Assembly: GCA_937142855.1 (NCBI GenBank)
Contig: CAKZQZ010000029.1
Location: 47,010-111,009 of the forward strand
Source of the DNA: an uncultured Alphaproteobacteria bacterium
Lineage (GTDB): Bacteria; Pseudomonadota; Alphaproteobacteria; Puniceispirillales; Marisalimonadaceae
Direction: 5' to 3'
Length of the DNA stretch: 64,000 nt
A program made the translations under genes and the position numbers. The notes under the pieces were generated by a model. That model had not been told where the DNA came from. It did not search any database and was given only the letters and a program-made list of their open reading frames with translations. Shown here piece after piece: positions 39,172 to 47,845 of this stretch (position 1 is the first letter of the stretch; every line of letters begins with the position of its first letter).

Positions 39172-39753
39172 ATGACAACTTTAGATAGAAAAAAAGCTAT
39201 TCCTAAATTAATAGGAAACACAGATAAATTCTTGATTATTTCTGGATTAGCAGGTCCTGCAAAAGATATTGGTTTTTTAACTAAAGAAAGTCCAAATACT
39301 TTTTTGTTTGGTGGGGCAATGGGTGGAGCTATTCCAACTTCTCTTGGACTGGCAATATCTAGACCTAAGGATAAAGTACTTTGTGTTTCAGGTGATGGTG
39401 ATACTCTAATGTCTATGGGTTCCCTGGCAACAATTGGAATAATGAAACCCAAAAATCTTATTGTTGTATGTGTTGATAATTCTACATATTTAGAAACAGG
39501 TGGTCAAATATCTCATACAGGGTTAGGAGTTGATTTAGAAATTGTAGCAAGAGGTTGTGGTTTTCAGGTTACAAAAACAATTAATAATGAAAAAGATTTG
39601 TTGGAGGGTAGGGCACTTTTAACAAATAAATCAACAGGGCCAACTTTTATACTTCTTAGGGTAAATCAATCTAGTCCTCCTCAATATTCAAGAAATTGGA
39701 ATGCTTCTCAGGAAAAAGATAAATTTAGAAACCATTTATTAAAAACATCTTGA
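39172..39753 (+). CDS. comE: TPP-dependent decarboxylase beta subunit (sulfopyruvate decarboxylase ComE-like)
   Basis: 193 residues carrying the PP domain of a ThDP enzyme. The diphosphate/Mg motif GDG at about 71-73 (SGDGDTLMSMGSL) is followed by the VDNSTYLETGGQ segment, and GGAMGGAIPTSLGLA precedes it. Sizes match the small two-subunit ComDE of methanogens and marine bacteria. It completes the active site of the preceding alpha subunit, 18 bases upstream. Substrate assignment (sulfo- versus phosphonopyruvate) is inferred from the two-polypeptide arrangement. Confidence 0.83.
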   Translation: MTTLDRKKAIPKLIGNTDKFLIISGLAGPAKDIGFLTKESPNTFLFGGAMGGAIPTSLGLAISRPKDKVLCVSGDGDTLMSMGSLATIGIMKPKNLIVVCVDNSTYLETGGQISHTGLGVDLEIVARGCGFQVTKTINNEKDLLEGRALLTNKSTGPTFILLRVNQSSPPQYSRNWNASQEKDKFRNHLLKTS

Positions 39754-39782
39754 AATTTATTCAATTACTAAATATGTTAACT

Positions 39783-39808
39783 AAAATAGTTTACTAGGAA
39801 ACTATTTT
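39783..39808. promoter_or_regulatory. Palindromic operator upstream of the MarR gene
   Basis: Arms AAAATAGTTT (39783-39792) and AAACTATTTT (39799-39808) are exact reverse complements around a six-base spacer ACTAGG. It ends 15 bases before the marR start, the usual place for autoregulation of a MarR-emrAB operon. Confidence 0.8.
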
Positions 39809-39823
39809 GAATAGGTTTTTATT

Positions 39824-40258
39824 TTGAAAGAAGTCTTTGAAGAAAATATCGGATTGCTAATTCATGATGTAGGACGTTTACTTAGAGTTCTGTATGATCG
39901 TCAAATGGCTTCAATAGGCCTAACAAGATCTCAGTGGTTATTACTTACATACTTATATTTTAAAGATGGGATCAATCAAACTGAACTTGCTTCCCTTATG
40001 GATATGGAAAAAGCTCCTCTAAGCAGACTTTTAGACCGTATGGAAATAAAAGGATGGATTATAAGAAAAAATGAAACTAACGACCGCCGTATAAAAAATA
40101 TTTATTTATCTGAGAGTATTAAGCCACTTGTTAGCTCTCTTAGAGAGAAAGCTGCTAAATACAGAAAAGATTCATTATCAATTTTATCTGACAAAGAACT
40201 TAATAAATTGAGGGACCTACTCCAAGTTTTAAAAAAAGATTTAACTTCTAAACTGTAA
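39824..40258 (+). CDS. MarR-family transcriptional regulator
   Basis: 144 residues with a winged helix (about 45-105): INQTELASLMDMEKAPLSRLLDRMEIKGWI and the wing around NETNDRRIKNIYL. Regulators of this type bind a palindromic operator as a dimer and release it when an effector binds. The start is TTG, preceded by a perfect 10-base inverted repeat. The gene leads directly into an EmrA/EmrB efflux pair 17 bases downstream, so it most likely represses that operon and itself. Confidence 0.93.
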   Translation: MKEVFEENIGLLIHDVGRLLRVLYDRQMASIGLTRSQWLLLTYLYFKDGINQTELASLMDMEKAPLSRLLDRMEIKGWIIRKNETNDRRIKNIYLSESIKPLVSSLREKAAKYRKDSLSILSDKELNKLRDLLQVLKKDLTSKL

Positions 40259-40275
40259 ATTGTAGGAAAAAATAA

Positions 40276-41538
40276 ATGCAAGATATGCATGTTGAAAAAG
40301 AAAAGCCTGATGATAATAGATTGAAGAGATTTTTATTATTAATTCTTTTGCCGTCTATAATCGTACTAACAACCGCAGGATATTTTTACTCCCTTGGTAG
40401 GTTTGTGAAGACAGAGAATGCTTACGTTAAAGCACCAATTGTTTCAGTTCAATCTCAGTTGCCAGGAAGAGTTGAATATGTTTTTGTTAAGGATAATCAG
40501 AGAGTTAAAAAAGGACAAAAACTATTAAAAATAGAAACTCAAAAGCTAGAACTTGATTTAATAGAACAGGAACAAAACCTACTGAGTATCGTTAAAGAAT
40601 TAGAAAATAGAAAATTGAAATATAATGAAGCAAAAGAAGAAATTAAATTAGCTCGAGAAGAAATAAAATTTTATTTTTCAGAAATGGCAAGAATTAAGTC
40701 ATTAGTAAATATTGAGATTAAAGTTGCTAAAGAAAAAGTTGAATATCAAAAGTTAGAATTAAATAGAATTAGAAATTTAGTAAGCAAAAGGGTTGGTTTA
40801 AAAAGTAAATTAGATGAGGCTAACTATCTATATAAATCTGCTGTTAATAATTTAAAATTTGTAACTTTAAATAATGATTTAGATGAAATCAAACATTCAT
40901 ATGTATCTTCAAAGCAGAGGCTCAAAATTTTTGAAGATAAAGCTAGATCAATTTTAACCACACTAAATGGCAACGAAAAGATTTCACCATTTGATCATCC
41001 ACTTTATAAAAAACATTTAAGTAAACTAAATCAAATTAAATTTGATATTAAAAAATCAACTATTATCGCCGATCATGAAGGTATAATTGCCAAAATGAAT
41101 ATAGAAATAGGTGAATATATTAATTTAGGTAGGATGCTTTTTGCAATTGTTGATGAAAAAAAAGCCTGGGTAGAAGCTAACCTAAAGGAAACTGAATTAA
41201 CGTATGTAAAAGTAGGGCAATCTGTTACTTTTGTTCCTGATACTTTTTCTAAAAATACTTGGCAAGGACAGGTAGAGAGTATTAGTCCTGCAACTGGAGC
41301 AGAATTTTCAATTTTACCACCTCAGAATTCTTCAGGAAATTGGGTCAAAGTTGTACAACGAGTTCCTGTCAGAATATCAATTGGTAAACTTATCCAACAA
41401 AATAATGACGGTTCTGAAACAAATAAAGAATTAAGAATGGGCATGTCTGTATCTGTAACTATTGATACTAAGCACGAGGGTGAGGTCCCATTTATTATTA
41501 GACCTTTTGCAAATATTTTTAAATTTTTTGAGTTATAA
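40276..41538 (+). CDS. emrA: HlyD/EmrA-type membrane fusion protein
   Basis: 420 residues. One N-terminal membrane helix (about 15-38) anchors a periplasmic body: a lipoyl/barrel-sandwich half (QLPGRVEYVFVKDNQRVKKGQ), a coiled-coil of about 150 residues (lysine- and glutamate-rich, 80-240) and the second half ending in a beta-barrel (YVKVGQSVTFVPD). It bridges the inner-membrane pump to an outer-membrane channel. Stop abuts the start of the MFS gene, indicating coupled translation. The outer-membrane partner is not in the window. Confidence 0.92.
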   Translation: MQDMHVEKEKPDDNRLKRFLLLILLPSIIVLTTAGYFYSLGRFVKTENAYVKAPIVSVQSQLPGRVEYVFVKDNQRVKKGQKLLKIETQKLELDLIEQEQNLLSIVKELENRKLKYNEAKEEIKLAREEIKFYFSEMARIKSLVNIEIKVAKEKVEYQKLELNRIRNLVSKRVGLKSKLDEANYLYKSAVNNLKFVTLNNDLDEIKHSYVSSKQRLKIFEDKARSILTTLNGNEKISPFDHPLYKKHLSKLNQIKFDIKKSTIIADHEGIIAKMNIEIGEYINLGRMLFAIVDEKKAWVEANLKETELTYVKVGQSVTFVPDTFSKNTWQGQVESISPATGAEFSILPPQNSSGNWVKVVQRVPVRISIGKLIQQNNDGSETNKELRMGMSVSVTIDTKHEGEVPFIIRPFANIFKFFEL

Positions 41539-43035
41539 TTGAAACCCCTAATTTCTGAAAAAAACACGTCTTTTAAGTGGTTTATTTTAGCAACAGCTAC
41601 ATTTGTAACTATGCTATACGCTATGAATGTTACAATAGCATCTATAGCTTTGTCAGATATGAGAGGAGCAATGAGTGCAACTCAGGATCAAATTTCTTGG
41701 GTTGTTACAGGAAACATAGTGGCAACAGCTATATTTACTCCTTTTGCTGGTTGGCTGTCTTCTAGAATACAAATTCGTACTATATTAATTTTCAGTGTTT
41801 TAGGTTTTATAGTATCCTCAATTTTTTGTGGAATGTCTGACTCCTTAGAAGAAATAGTGATTGCCCGAGTTGCTCAAGGAGTTTTTGGTGCACCTTTACC
41901 TCCACTTTCGCAAACTTTGGTTTTAGCAGCATTTCCTAAAAAACAGATATCCCTGGCAATGGCGGTGTGGGGAATGGGTACTATTTTAGGTCCTGTCATT
42001 GCTCCTACTATTGGAGGTTATCTTGGTGAATTATTAAACTGGAGATGGATTTTTTATACTCTTGTTCCTTTTGGTTTTTGTGCCTTACTGGCCGTTATTA
42101 CCACTGTTCCTAAAAGACCAATATCGGGAGGTCTTTCACTAGATTGGATTGGTTTTTTAGCCTTGGCATGTAGTGTGGCAGCATTGCAAATAATGTTTGA
42201 TAGGGGTGAAAGGAATAGCTGGTTTGAAAGTACAGAAACTATTATTGAATGTGGCATAGCAGTAATTGGTTTTTATATTTTTATAGTTCACAGTTTAACA
42301 ACAAAAAAACCATTTATAAATTTAACTATATTTAAGGATAGAAATTATTCAGTTGGATTAATACTCATTTTCTTTTTTGGAATGTTAAATTTTGTACCAA
42401 TGGTTATTTTCCCTCCACTACTTCAAGAATTGAGGGGATACCCCCAATCAGTTATAGGAATAATATTAGGTATGAGGGGAATAGGAACGTTTATTGGTTT
42501 TGCTATTATAGCTTTTACAGGCCGTGTAGACCCTAGAATAATTATATTTTTTGGATTTGCAATTCAAGCCGTATCAGGTTTGTACATGTCTACTTTTGAT
42601 ATTAATATGACATTTACAAATATAGCATGGGCAAGTTTGGTTCAAGGGCTTGGTGTAGGGCTTACTTGGCCACCAGTTAGTGTAATTTGTTTTGCAACTT
42701 TATCAAATAAGTTTCACGGTGAAGCAACAGCAATGTTTCATCTAGTAAGGAATATAGGTTCTAGTTTTTTTATTTCAGTAAGTGTGGCTGTTGTTCTACA
42801 TATGGGACAAGTGAATTTTGGAGAAATAGGTTCTTTAGTATCGATGTGGAATCAAGGTATACATTTTAATGATATAATAAATAACTTAGATGATCTCAAT
42901 ATCCATAAATTAACAAATGAATTAAATAGACAAAGCTTGATGGTTGGGTATATAGATGCTTTTAAACTTTTCTCATGGGTTGGATTTTTTTCAATTCCAT
43001 TGATTTTTTTGATAAAAATTAAGAAAGAAAATTAA
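41539..43035 (+). CDS. emrB: EmrB/QacA (DHA2) MFS drug exporter
   Basis: 498 residues with fourteen membrane helices. Motifs typical of EmrB are visible: ALSDMRGAMSATQDQISWVVTG near helix 1, FAGWLSSRI in the first cytoplasmic loop, ARVAQGVFGAPLPPLSQTL, and GPVIAPTIGGYLGE. It extrudes hydrophobic compounds by proton antiport as part of an EmrA-EmrB-TolC-type tripartite pump. TTG start immediately after the emrA stop. The gene forms the last part of the MarR-EmrA-EmrB operon. Confidence 0.94.
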   Translation: MKPLISEKNTSFKWFILATATFVTMLYAMNVTIASIALSDMRGAMSATQDQISWVVTGNIVATAIFTPFAGWLSSRIQIRTILIFSVLGFIVSSIFCGMSDSLEEIVIARVAQGVFGAPLPPLSQTLVLAAFPKKQISLAMAVWGMGTILGPVIAPTIGGYLGELLNWRWIFYTLVPFGFCALLAVITTVPKRPISGGLSLDWIGFLALACSVAALQIMFDRGERNSWFESTETIIECGIAVIGFYIFIVHSLTTKKPFINLTIFKDRNYSVGLILIFFFGMLNFVPMVIFPPLLQELRGYPQSVIGIILGMRGIGTFIGFAIIAFTGRVDPRIIIFFGFAIQAVSGLYMSTFDINMTFTNIAWASLVQGLGVGLTWPPVSVICFATLSNKFHGEATAMFHLVRNIGSSFFISVSVAVVLHMGQVNFGEIGSLVSMWNQGIHFNDIINNLDDLNIHKLTNELNRQSLMVGYIDAFKLFSWVGFFSIPLIFLIKIKKEN

Positions 43036-43060
43036 ATATTTTTTTATTAAGGATAAAAAG

Positions 43061-43945
43061 TTGGATAAAAAAGTTACTCTAATCGATGGAGGTATGGGAC
43101 AGGAGTTAATTCATAGATCAAAGATTAAACCCGACTACCTTTGGTCAGCAAGAGTTCTATTAGATCATTATGACTTAGTTGTAGATTTACATAAAGATTT
43201 TATAAAATCAGGTGCACAGGCTATTACGCTTAACTCATATACAATAACACCAGACCGATTAAAAAAATTTAACTTAGAAGATAAATTTAAACCTCTTCAA
43301 GAAAGCGCAATAAAAGCGGCTAAGGAAGCTATTAATTCATTTTCAAAAGATAATAATATTTTATTACTAGGTTCTTTACCTCCTTTAATTATGAGTTACA
43401 AAACAGAGCTTGGAAAAAATAAAATTGAAGCAACGGATATTTATAAAAGAATTGTTGAAATACAACAGCCACATGTTGATATTTTTTGCTGTGAAACTGT
43501 AAGCTCTATCGAAGAAGCAGAAGTGGTTTCAGAAGTAGCTTTAAATACGGAAAAAAATGTTTGGTTAAGTTTTTGTGTACAAGAAGAAGATGGAACGTTA
43601 CTTAGATCTGGTGAAAGCTTAGAAGACGCACTTAACGAATTTAAAAATACAAACATTAATTCTTTTTTGGTTAACTGCTCTCCACCAGAAGCTATTCACC
43701 AATCGGTTAGTATAATGAAAAAAATTAACAAGCCATTTGGATGTTTACCTAATGGTTTTAAGTCAGTCAATTTACTAAATGATGAAAATGACGTTTCTGT
43801 TCTTGAAAAAAGAGATGATTTTAATATTACAAATTTTGTAAGGGATACATTGAGATTTATAGAAAATAATGCTTCAATTGTTGGAGGTTGTTGTGAAGTA
43901 AGTCCTGAATATATAGAAGCCATAAATAATAAAATAAATGAATAA
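43061..43945 (+). CDS. Homocysteine S-methyltransferase family protein
   Basis: 294 residues of a zinc-dependent TIM barrel. Zinc ligands C206 (VNCSPPE) and C277/C278 (GGCC) match BHMT/MmuM. The N-terminal DGGMGQEL is the family opening. It would move a methyl group from S-methylmethionine, betaine or a related methyl sulfonium/ammonium compound to homocysteine; the donor cannot be read. TTG start with AAGGAT upstream. It follows the efflux operon by 25 bases, so may be read through, and precedes a MoxR gene by 20. Confidence 0.88.
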   Translation: MDKKVTLIDGGMGQELIHRSKIKPDYLWSARVLLDHYDLVVDLHKDFIKSGAQAITLNSYTITPDRLKKFNLEDKFKPLQESAIKAAKEAINSFSKDNNILLLGSLPPLIMSYKTELGKNKIEATDIYKRIVEIQQPHVDIFCCETVSSIEEAEVVSEVALNTEKNVWLSFCVQEEDGTLLRSGESLEDALNEFKNTNINSFLVNCSPPEAIHQSVSIMKKINKPFGCLPNGFKSVNLLNDENDVSVLEKRDDFNITNFVRDTLRFIENNASIVGGCCEVSPEYIEAINNKINE

Positions 43946-43965
43946 ACTTTTATGAAAGATTTTTT

Positions 43966-44805
43966 ATGAAATTTGAAGGTACTAAAAATTATATTTCAAC
44001 AGATGACTTAAATGTTGCTGTAAACGCTGCCATTGCTCTTGAGAAACCACTTTTAATAAAAGGAGAGCCTGGAACTGGAAAAACAGAACTTGCCAGACAG
44101 ATATCAGAAAGTATGGGTTTAGAAATTATTGAATGGAATATAAAGTCCACTACTAAAGCTCAACAAGGTTTATATGAATATGATGCAGTGAGTAGATTAA
44201 GAGATAGTCAATTAGGTGATAAGAAAATTGAAAATATAAATAACTACATTAAAAAAGGTAAAATTTGGAATGCCTTTGAGTCAAAACAAAGATCAGTATT
44301 GTTAATTGATGAAATAGATAAAGCAGATATAGAGTTTCCCAATGATCTCTTACAAGAGCTAGATAAAATGGAATTTTATGTTTATGAAACTAATCAAATT
44401 GTTAAAGCTAACAAAAGACCTATAGTCATTATTACATCTAACAATGAAAAAGAATTACCAGAAGCGTTTCTAAGAAGATGCTTTTTTCACTACATTCAAT
44501 TCCCTGATATCGATACTTTAAAGAAAATAGTTAATGTACATTTCCCTAATATTAAAAAATTATTACTTGATAGCGCCTTAAAAAGATTTTTTGAAATCAG
44601 AGATGTTCCTGGACTAAAAAAGAAACCATCTACATCAGAAGCCTTAGATTGGATTAAACTACTATTATTAGAAGATATTACCCCCTTAGATTTGAAAAGT
44701 GATAGCAAAGATTTATTACCCAAGCTACATGGAGCACTAATAAAAAATGAACAAGATATTCATTTATTTGAAAGGTTAGCTTTTATGGCAAGAGGTAATA
44801 GATAA
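43966..44805 (+). CDS. MoxR-family AAA+ ATPase
   Basis: 279 residues of the MoxR AAA+ group. Walker A is GEPGTGKTEL (about 38-47), Walker B LLIDEIDKAD, sensor 1 in ITSNNEKELP, and an arginine finger segment EAFLRRC. These ATPases act as chaperones that load metal or activate a partner, and are nearly always next to a VWA protein. Here the VWA partner follows by 4 bases. It has no CO dehydrogenase or methanol dehydrogenase in the window, so the target enzyme is unknown. Confidence 0.92.
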   Translation: MKFEGTKNYISTDDLNVAVNAAIALEKPLLIKGEPGTGKTELARQISESMGLEIIEWNIKSTTKAQQGLYEYDAVSRLRDSQLGDKKIENINNYIKKGKIWNAFESKQRSVLLIDEIDKADIEFPNDLLQELDKMEFYVYETNQIVKANKRPIVIITSNNEKELPEAFLRRCFFHYIQFPDIDTLKKIVNVHFPNIKKLLLDSALKRFFEIRDVPGLKKKPSTSEALDWIKLLLLEDITPLDLKSDSKDLLPKLHGALIKNEQDIHLFERLAFMARGNR

Positions 44806-44809
44806 TAGG

Positions 44810-45997
44810 ATGTTTTTAGAATTTTTTTTCAAATTGAAAAATGCTAAAATACCAGTCACGTTAAATGAATTCTTTGTTTTTTTAGAAAGTACTAAACTTG
44901 ATTTTGTAGAGTTTGATATTAACAAATTTTATTATTTAGCACGTGCTACTCTAGTAAAGGATGAAAGATTAATAGACCGTTTTGATGTCATATTTGGACA
45001 ATATTTTAAGGGAATCGAAAATTTAAAATTAGATGATATTTTAGATAAAGTAAATGTTCCAAAAGAATGGCTTCAAAAAATGTTAAATAGACATTTTACT
45101 AAAAAAGAAATGGATGAAATAAAGTCATTAGGTGGTTTTGAGGAGTTAATGAAAACTCTTGAACAAAGATTAAGAGAACAAGAAAAACGTCACCAAGGTG
45201 GTAGCAAATGGGTAGGAACTTCAGGCAAATCACCTTTTGGTGCATATGGGTATAACCCTGAGGGAGTAAGAATTGGTCAAATTGGTAGAGGGCAAGGTAA
45301 AGCTGTAAAAGTTTGGGATAAACGAGTATTTAAAAACTTTGATGATACTAGAGAACTCGATACCAGAGGAATGCAAATTGCTTTAAAACGCCTTAGACAA
45401 TGGGCTAGAACTGGTATTGATGAAGAATTAGATATAGATGAAACCATTAGCCATTCTGCTAGAAATGGTTACCTCGATGTAAAGACAAGGAAAGAAAGAG
45501 AAAACTCAATAAAAATCATTCTTTTCCTAGATGTTGGTGGCTCAATGGATGACTATGTCATACAAGTAGAAAACCTATTTTCGGCAGCTAAAAATGTTTT
45601 CAAAAATTTAAATTTTTTCTATTTTCATAACTGTCTTTATGAGGGCGTGTGGAAAAATAATTCCAGAAGATGGAAAGAGCAATTTTCTACAGCAGAATTA
45701 TTTAGAACATATGGAAAAGATTATAAATGTATTTTTGTTGGAGACGCTTCAATGAGCCCTTATGAGATATTAATTGAGGGTGGAGCAAATGAGCATTATA
45801 ATAAAGAAAGTGGCCAAGTATGGCTAGAAAGAGCTATAACTCATTGGCCATCTAGCGTATGGATAAACCCTACTATGGTAGAACATTGGAATTATTCACA
45901 ATCTATAAATATAATTAGAAATATTTTCTCTGAAAGAATGGTTCCTTTGACTATTAAAGGCATCGATGAAGCTACAAAAATCTTATCTAAAAAGTAA
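44810..45997 (+). CDS. VWA-domain protein, CoxE-like
   Basis: 395 residues. A helical N-terminus and a glycine-rich linker (GGSKWVGTSGKSPFGAYG) precede a C-terminal VWA domain (about 240-395) with a MIDAS-like motif DVGGS in place of DxSxS. The FYFHNCLYEGVW strand and the VGDASMSPYEI loop match the CoxE-type family seen with MoxR ATPases. Protein partners and the role of the pair are not established; a chaperone or metal-insertion function is inferred. It overlaps no neighbour and is 17 bases ahead of the thioesterase. Confidence 0.9.
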   Translation: MFLEFFFKLKNAKIPVTLNEFFVFLESTKLDFVEFDINKFYYLARATLVKDERLIDRFDVIFGQYFKGIENLKLDDILDKVNVPKEWLQKMLNRHFTKKEMDEIKSLGGFEELMKTLEQRLREQEKRHQGGSKWVGTSGKSPFGAYGYNPEGVRIGQIGRGQGKAVKVWDKRVFKNFDDTRELDTRGMQIALKRLRQWARTGIDEELDIDETISHSARNGYLDVKTRKERENSIKIILFLDVGGSMDDYVIQVENLFSAAKNVFKNLNFFYFHNCLYEGVWKNNSRRWKEQFSTAELFRTYGKDYKCIFVGDASMSPYEILIEGGANEHYNKESGQVWLERAITHWPSSVWINPTMVEHWNYSQSINIIRNIFSERMVPLTIKGIDEATKILSKK

Positions 45998-46014
45998 TAA
46001 AGTAGAATAAATAA

Positions 46015-46533
46015 ATGACTGAAGGCAATAAAATCATTCAAGGTTATGATGGACCATATAATACGCCAATAGTATTGCCTTCTAAAAAAGTGCTCGCCGA
46101 ATGGATAGATTACAATGGTCATATGAATGTTGTTTATTATACTCAAACCTTTGATAATTCTTTAGATTTTTTCTTAGAAGAAATTTTGGGTATTGGTGAA
46201 ACACATGCAATTAAGGAAAAGCAAGGACCATTTGTTTTACAAGCTCATTATCATTATTTAAATGAAATGAGCGTAAATGAAGAATTTAATGTGCGTTTAT
46301 TGGTTGTTGATTGTGACCAAAAGAGAATGCATTTATGTTTAGATATTTTTTCAAAAAAACGGAAGCAGGTAATTGCAGTAGCTGAAAAAATTTTGATCAA
46401 CGTAAACCTAAATATAAGAAAAGTTCAACATTATCCATCATGGGCTTACGAAAGATTATTGAAAATTAAAAATACACATAAGAATGCCTCATTTCCAAAT
46501 GTTCTTGGAAAAAAAATAAGTTTAAAGAAATAA
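46015..46533 (+). CDS. Hotdog-fold thioesterase
   Basis: 172 residues with the hotdog pattern around EWIDYNGHMNVVYYTQTFD (about 29-47), in which the D/N-x-x-G-H-M-N-x-x-x-Y motif of 4-hydroxybenzoyl-CoA-type thioesterases is clear. It hydrolyses an acyl-CoA. Related enzymes next to carnitine catabolism cleave betainyl-CoA, but no carnitine gene lies here, so the substrate is open. It is 17 bases downstream of the VWA gene and 4 bases upstream of a membrane protein, suggesting an operon. Confidence 0.85.
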   Translation: MTEGNKIIQGYDGPYNTPIVLPSKKVLAEWIDYNGHMNVVYYTQTFDNSLDFFLEEILGIGETHAIKEKQGPFVLQAHYHYLNEMSVNEEFNVRLLVVDCDQKRMHLCLDIFSKKRKQVIAVAEKILINVNLNIRKVQHYPSWAYERLLKIKNTHKNASFPNVLGKKISLKK

Positions 46534-46537
46534 AAAA

Positions 46538-47845
46538 ATGCTCTTAAAATTGATATTAACAATTTTTTGTTGGTTTTCTGTTTTACCGATTATATATGGT
46601 TTAAATTTTGGACCAACTTATAATCTTATAATTATCTCTGTTTATGTGGCATTACTTTTTGTAATGTTCGTCTTATCACGGCTTAGTACTAAATTAATGG
46701 TTTGCATCCTCTTTTTGGGAACATACTTAATTTTGTCAAAGTTGCCAAATCAAGAAAGTTTATTAAAAGCGGGTAACTTCTTTATAATTTTTGCTGCTTT
46801 TTTACCTAGCCTATGGTTGCTTAGATCAACGGCAATGACAATGCCGTCAGTTAGAAAAACTCAAAAACTTTTGTCTGAGTTAATATCATCTAAAGTTTTA
46901 TCAGGCATTCAAGTTACTTCACACATTCTGGGAGGAGTTCTTAATATTGGCACTTTTCCTCTTTTATCTTCGGTTTTACCTAAAAATACATCTAATAAAA
47001 TTAGACAGGCAGCAGGAGAGGCTGCAATAAGAGGAATGAATACAGCAGTATTATGGTCACCATTTTTTGTTAGCTTTGCTGTCGGACAACTTTATCTTCC
47101 AAATAAGTCTGCTTGGTTAGGAATTACTTTTGGGTTGTTTGTAGCTTTTTGTTTTAATTTATTAAGTATTAGGTATTTAATTGGAAAATTAAATTTCAAA
47201 GACGCAGTTGAAGCTATAGCGTGTGTCAAACCAATTTTTTCTAGATTGATTGTTTTAGCTGGATCAGTGCTATGGGTTGGATATTTTTTTGATAAAACAG
47301 CTTTAAATGCAATTGTAATCGTTATTCCAATTTTAGTTCTTTTTCAGATGTTTAGAAGGCCTGAAACATTAAAATTAATTCTCAATAATATTAAAAATTT
47401 AATCCAAAATTCAGGTGATGAGATGTTATTGATATCAATATCTATGTTTTTAGGTTCCATACTCAGTGGTTCAGTTGAAATTCAAAACTTTATAGAAAAC
47501 AACATAGGCAATGATTTTCCCTTTTGGATAATGATTGTTTTTCTTCCTTTGGTTGTTTGGCTTTTAGGTATGATAGGAATACATCCTATAATTACATCAG
47601 CCCCAATATTGTCTCTATTTGCGCCTCTTTTGAACGTCTGGGAAGCAGCTTTTTTAATGCAAGCACATCTTATTGGATGGTGTGCAGGAACATCGTGTAG
47701 CTTTACTTCTTTGTCTGTATTAACAACAGCTGAAAATTTTAAATTATCAATTTCCAAATTAGTATTAGGGCCAAATTTAATTGCCACTGGTTGCCTGACA
47801 GTTATCGGTGCTATATTTTTAATAATTTTAAATTACTTTTTGTAG
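46538..47845 (+). CDS. Large polytopic membrane protein, transporter-like
   Basis: 435 residues with about eleven hydrophobic segments, arranged as two similar halves with hydrophobic re-entrant-like stretches (GGVLNIGTFPLLSSVL and GMIGIHPIITSAPILS). That layout is reminiscent of ion-transporter (IT) superfamily carriers for dicarboxylates or similar anions, but I do not recognise a specific family. It is translated just after the thioesterase. Its last codons overlap the end of a convergent DMT-permease gene by 18 bases. Confidence 0.75.
   Translation: MLLKLILTIFCWFSVLPIIYGLNFGPTYNLIIISVYVALLFVMFVLSRLSTKLMVCILFLGTYLILSKLPNQESLLKAGNFFIIFAAFLPSLWLLRSTAMTMPSVRKTQKLLSELISSKVLSGIQVTSHILGGVLNIGTFPLLSSVLPKNTSNKIRQAAGEAAIRGMNTAVLWSPFFVSFAVGQLYLPNKSAWLGITFGLFVAFCFNLLSIRYLIGKLNFKDAVEAIACVKPIFSRLIVLAGSVLWVGYFFDKTALNAIVIVIPILVLFQMFRRPETLKLILNNIKNLIQNSGDEMLLISISMFLGSILSGSVEIQNFIENNIGNDFPFWIMIVFLPLVVWLLGMIGIHPIITSAPILSLFAPLLNVWEAAFLMQAHLIGWCAGTSCSFTSLSVLTTAENFKLSISKLVLGPNLIATGCLTVIGAIFLIILNYFL

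Noticed and set aside
43966..45997. MoxR-VWA pair as a phage-defence module
   Set aside because: The flanking genes are metabolic, no toxin, nuclease or helicase is adjacent, and the CoxE-like sequence matches a widespread chaperone-type family.
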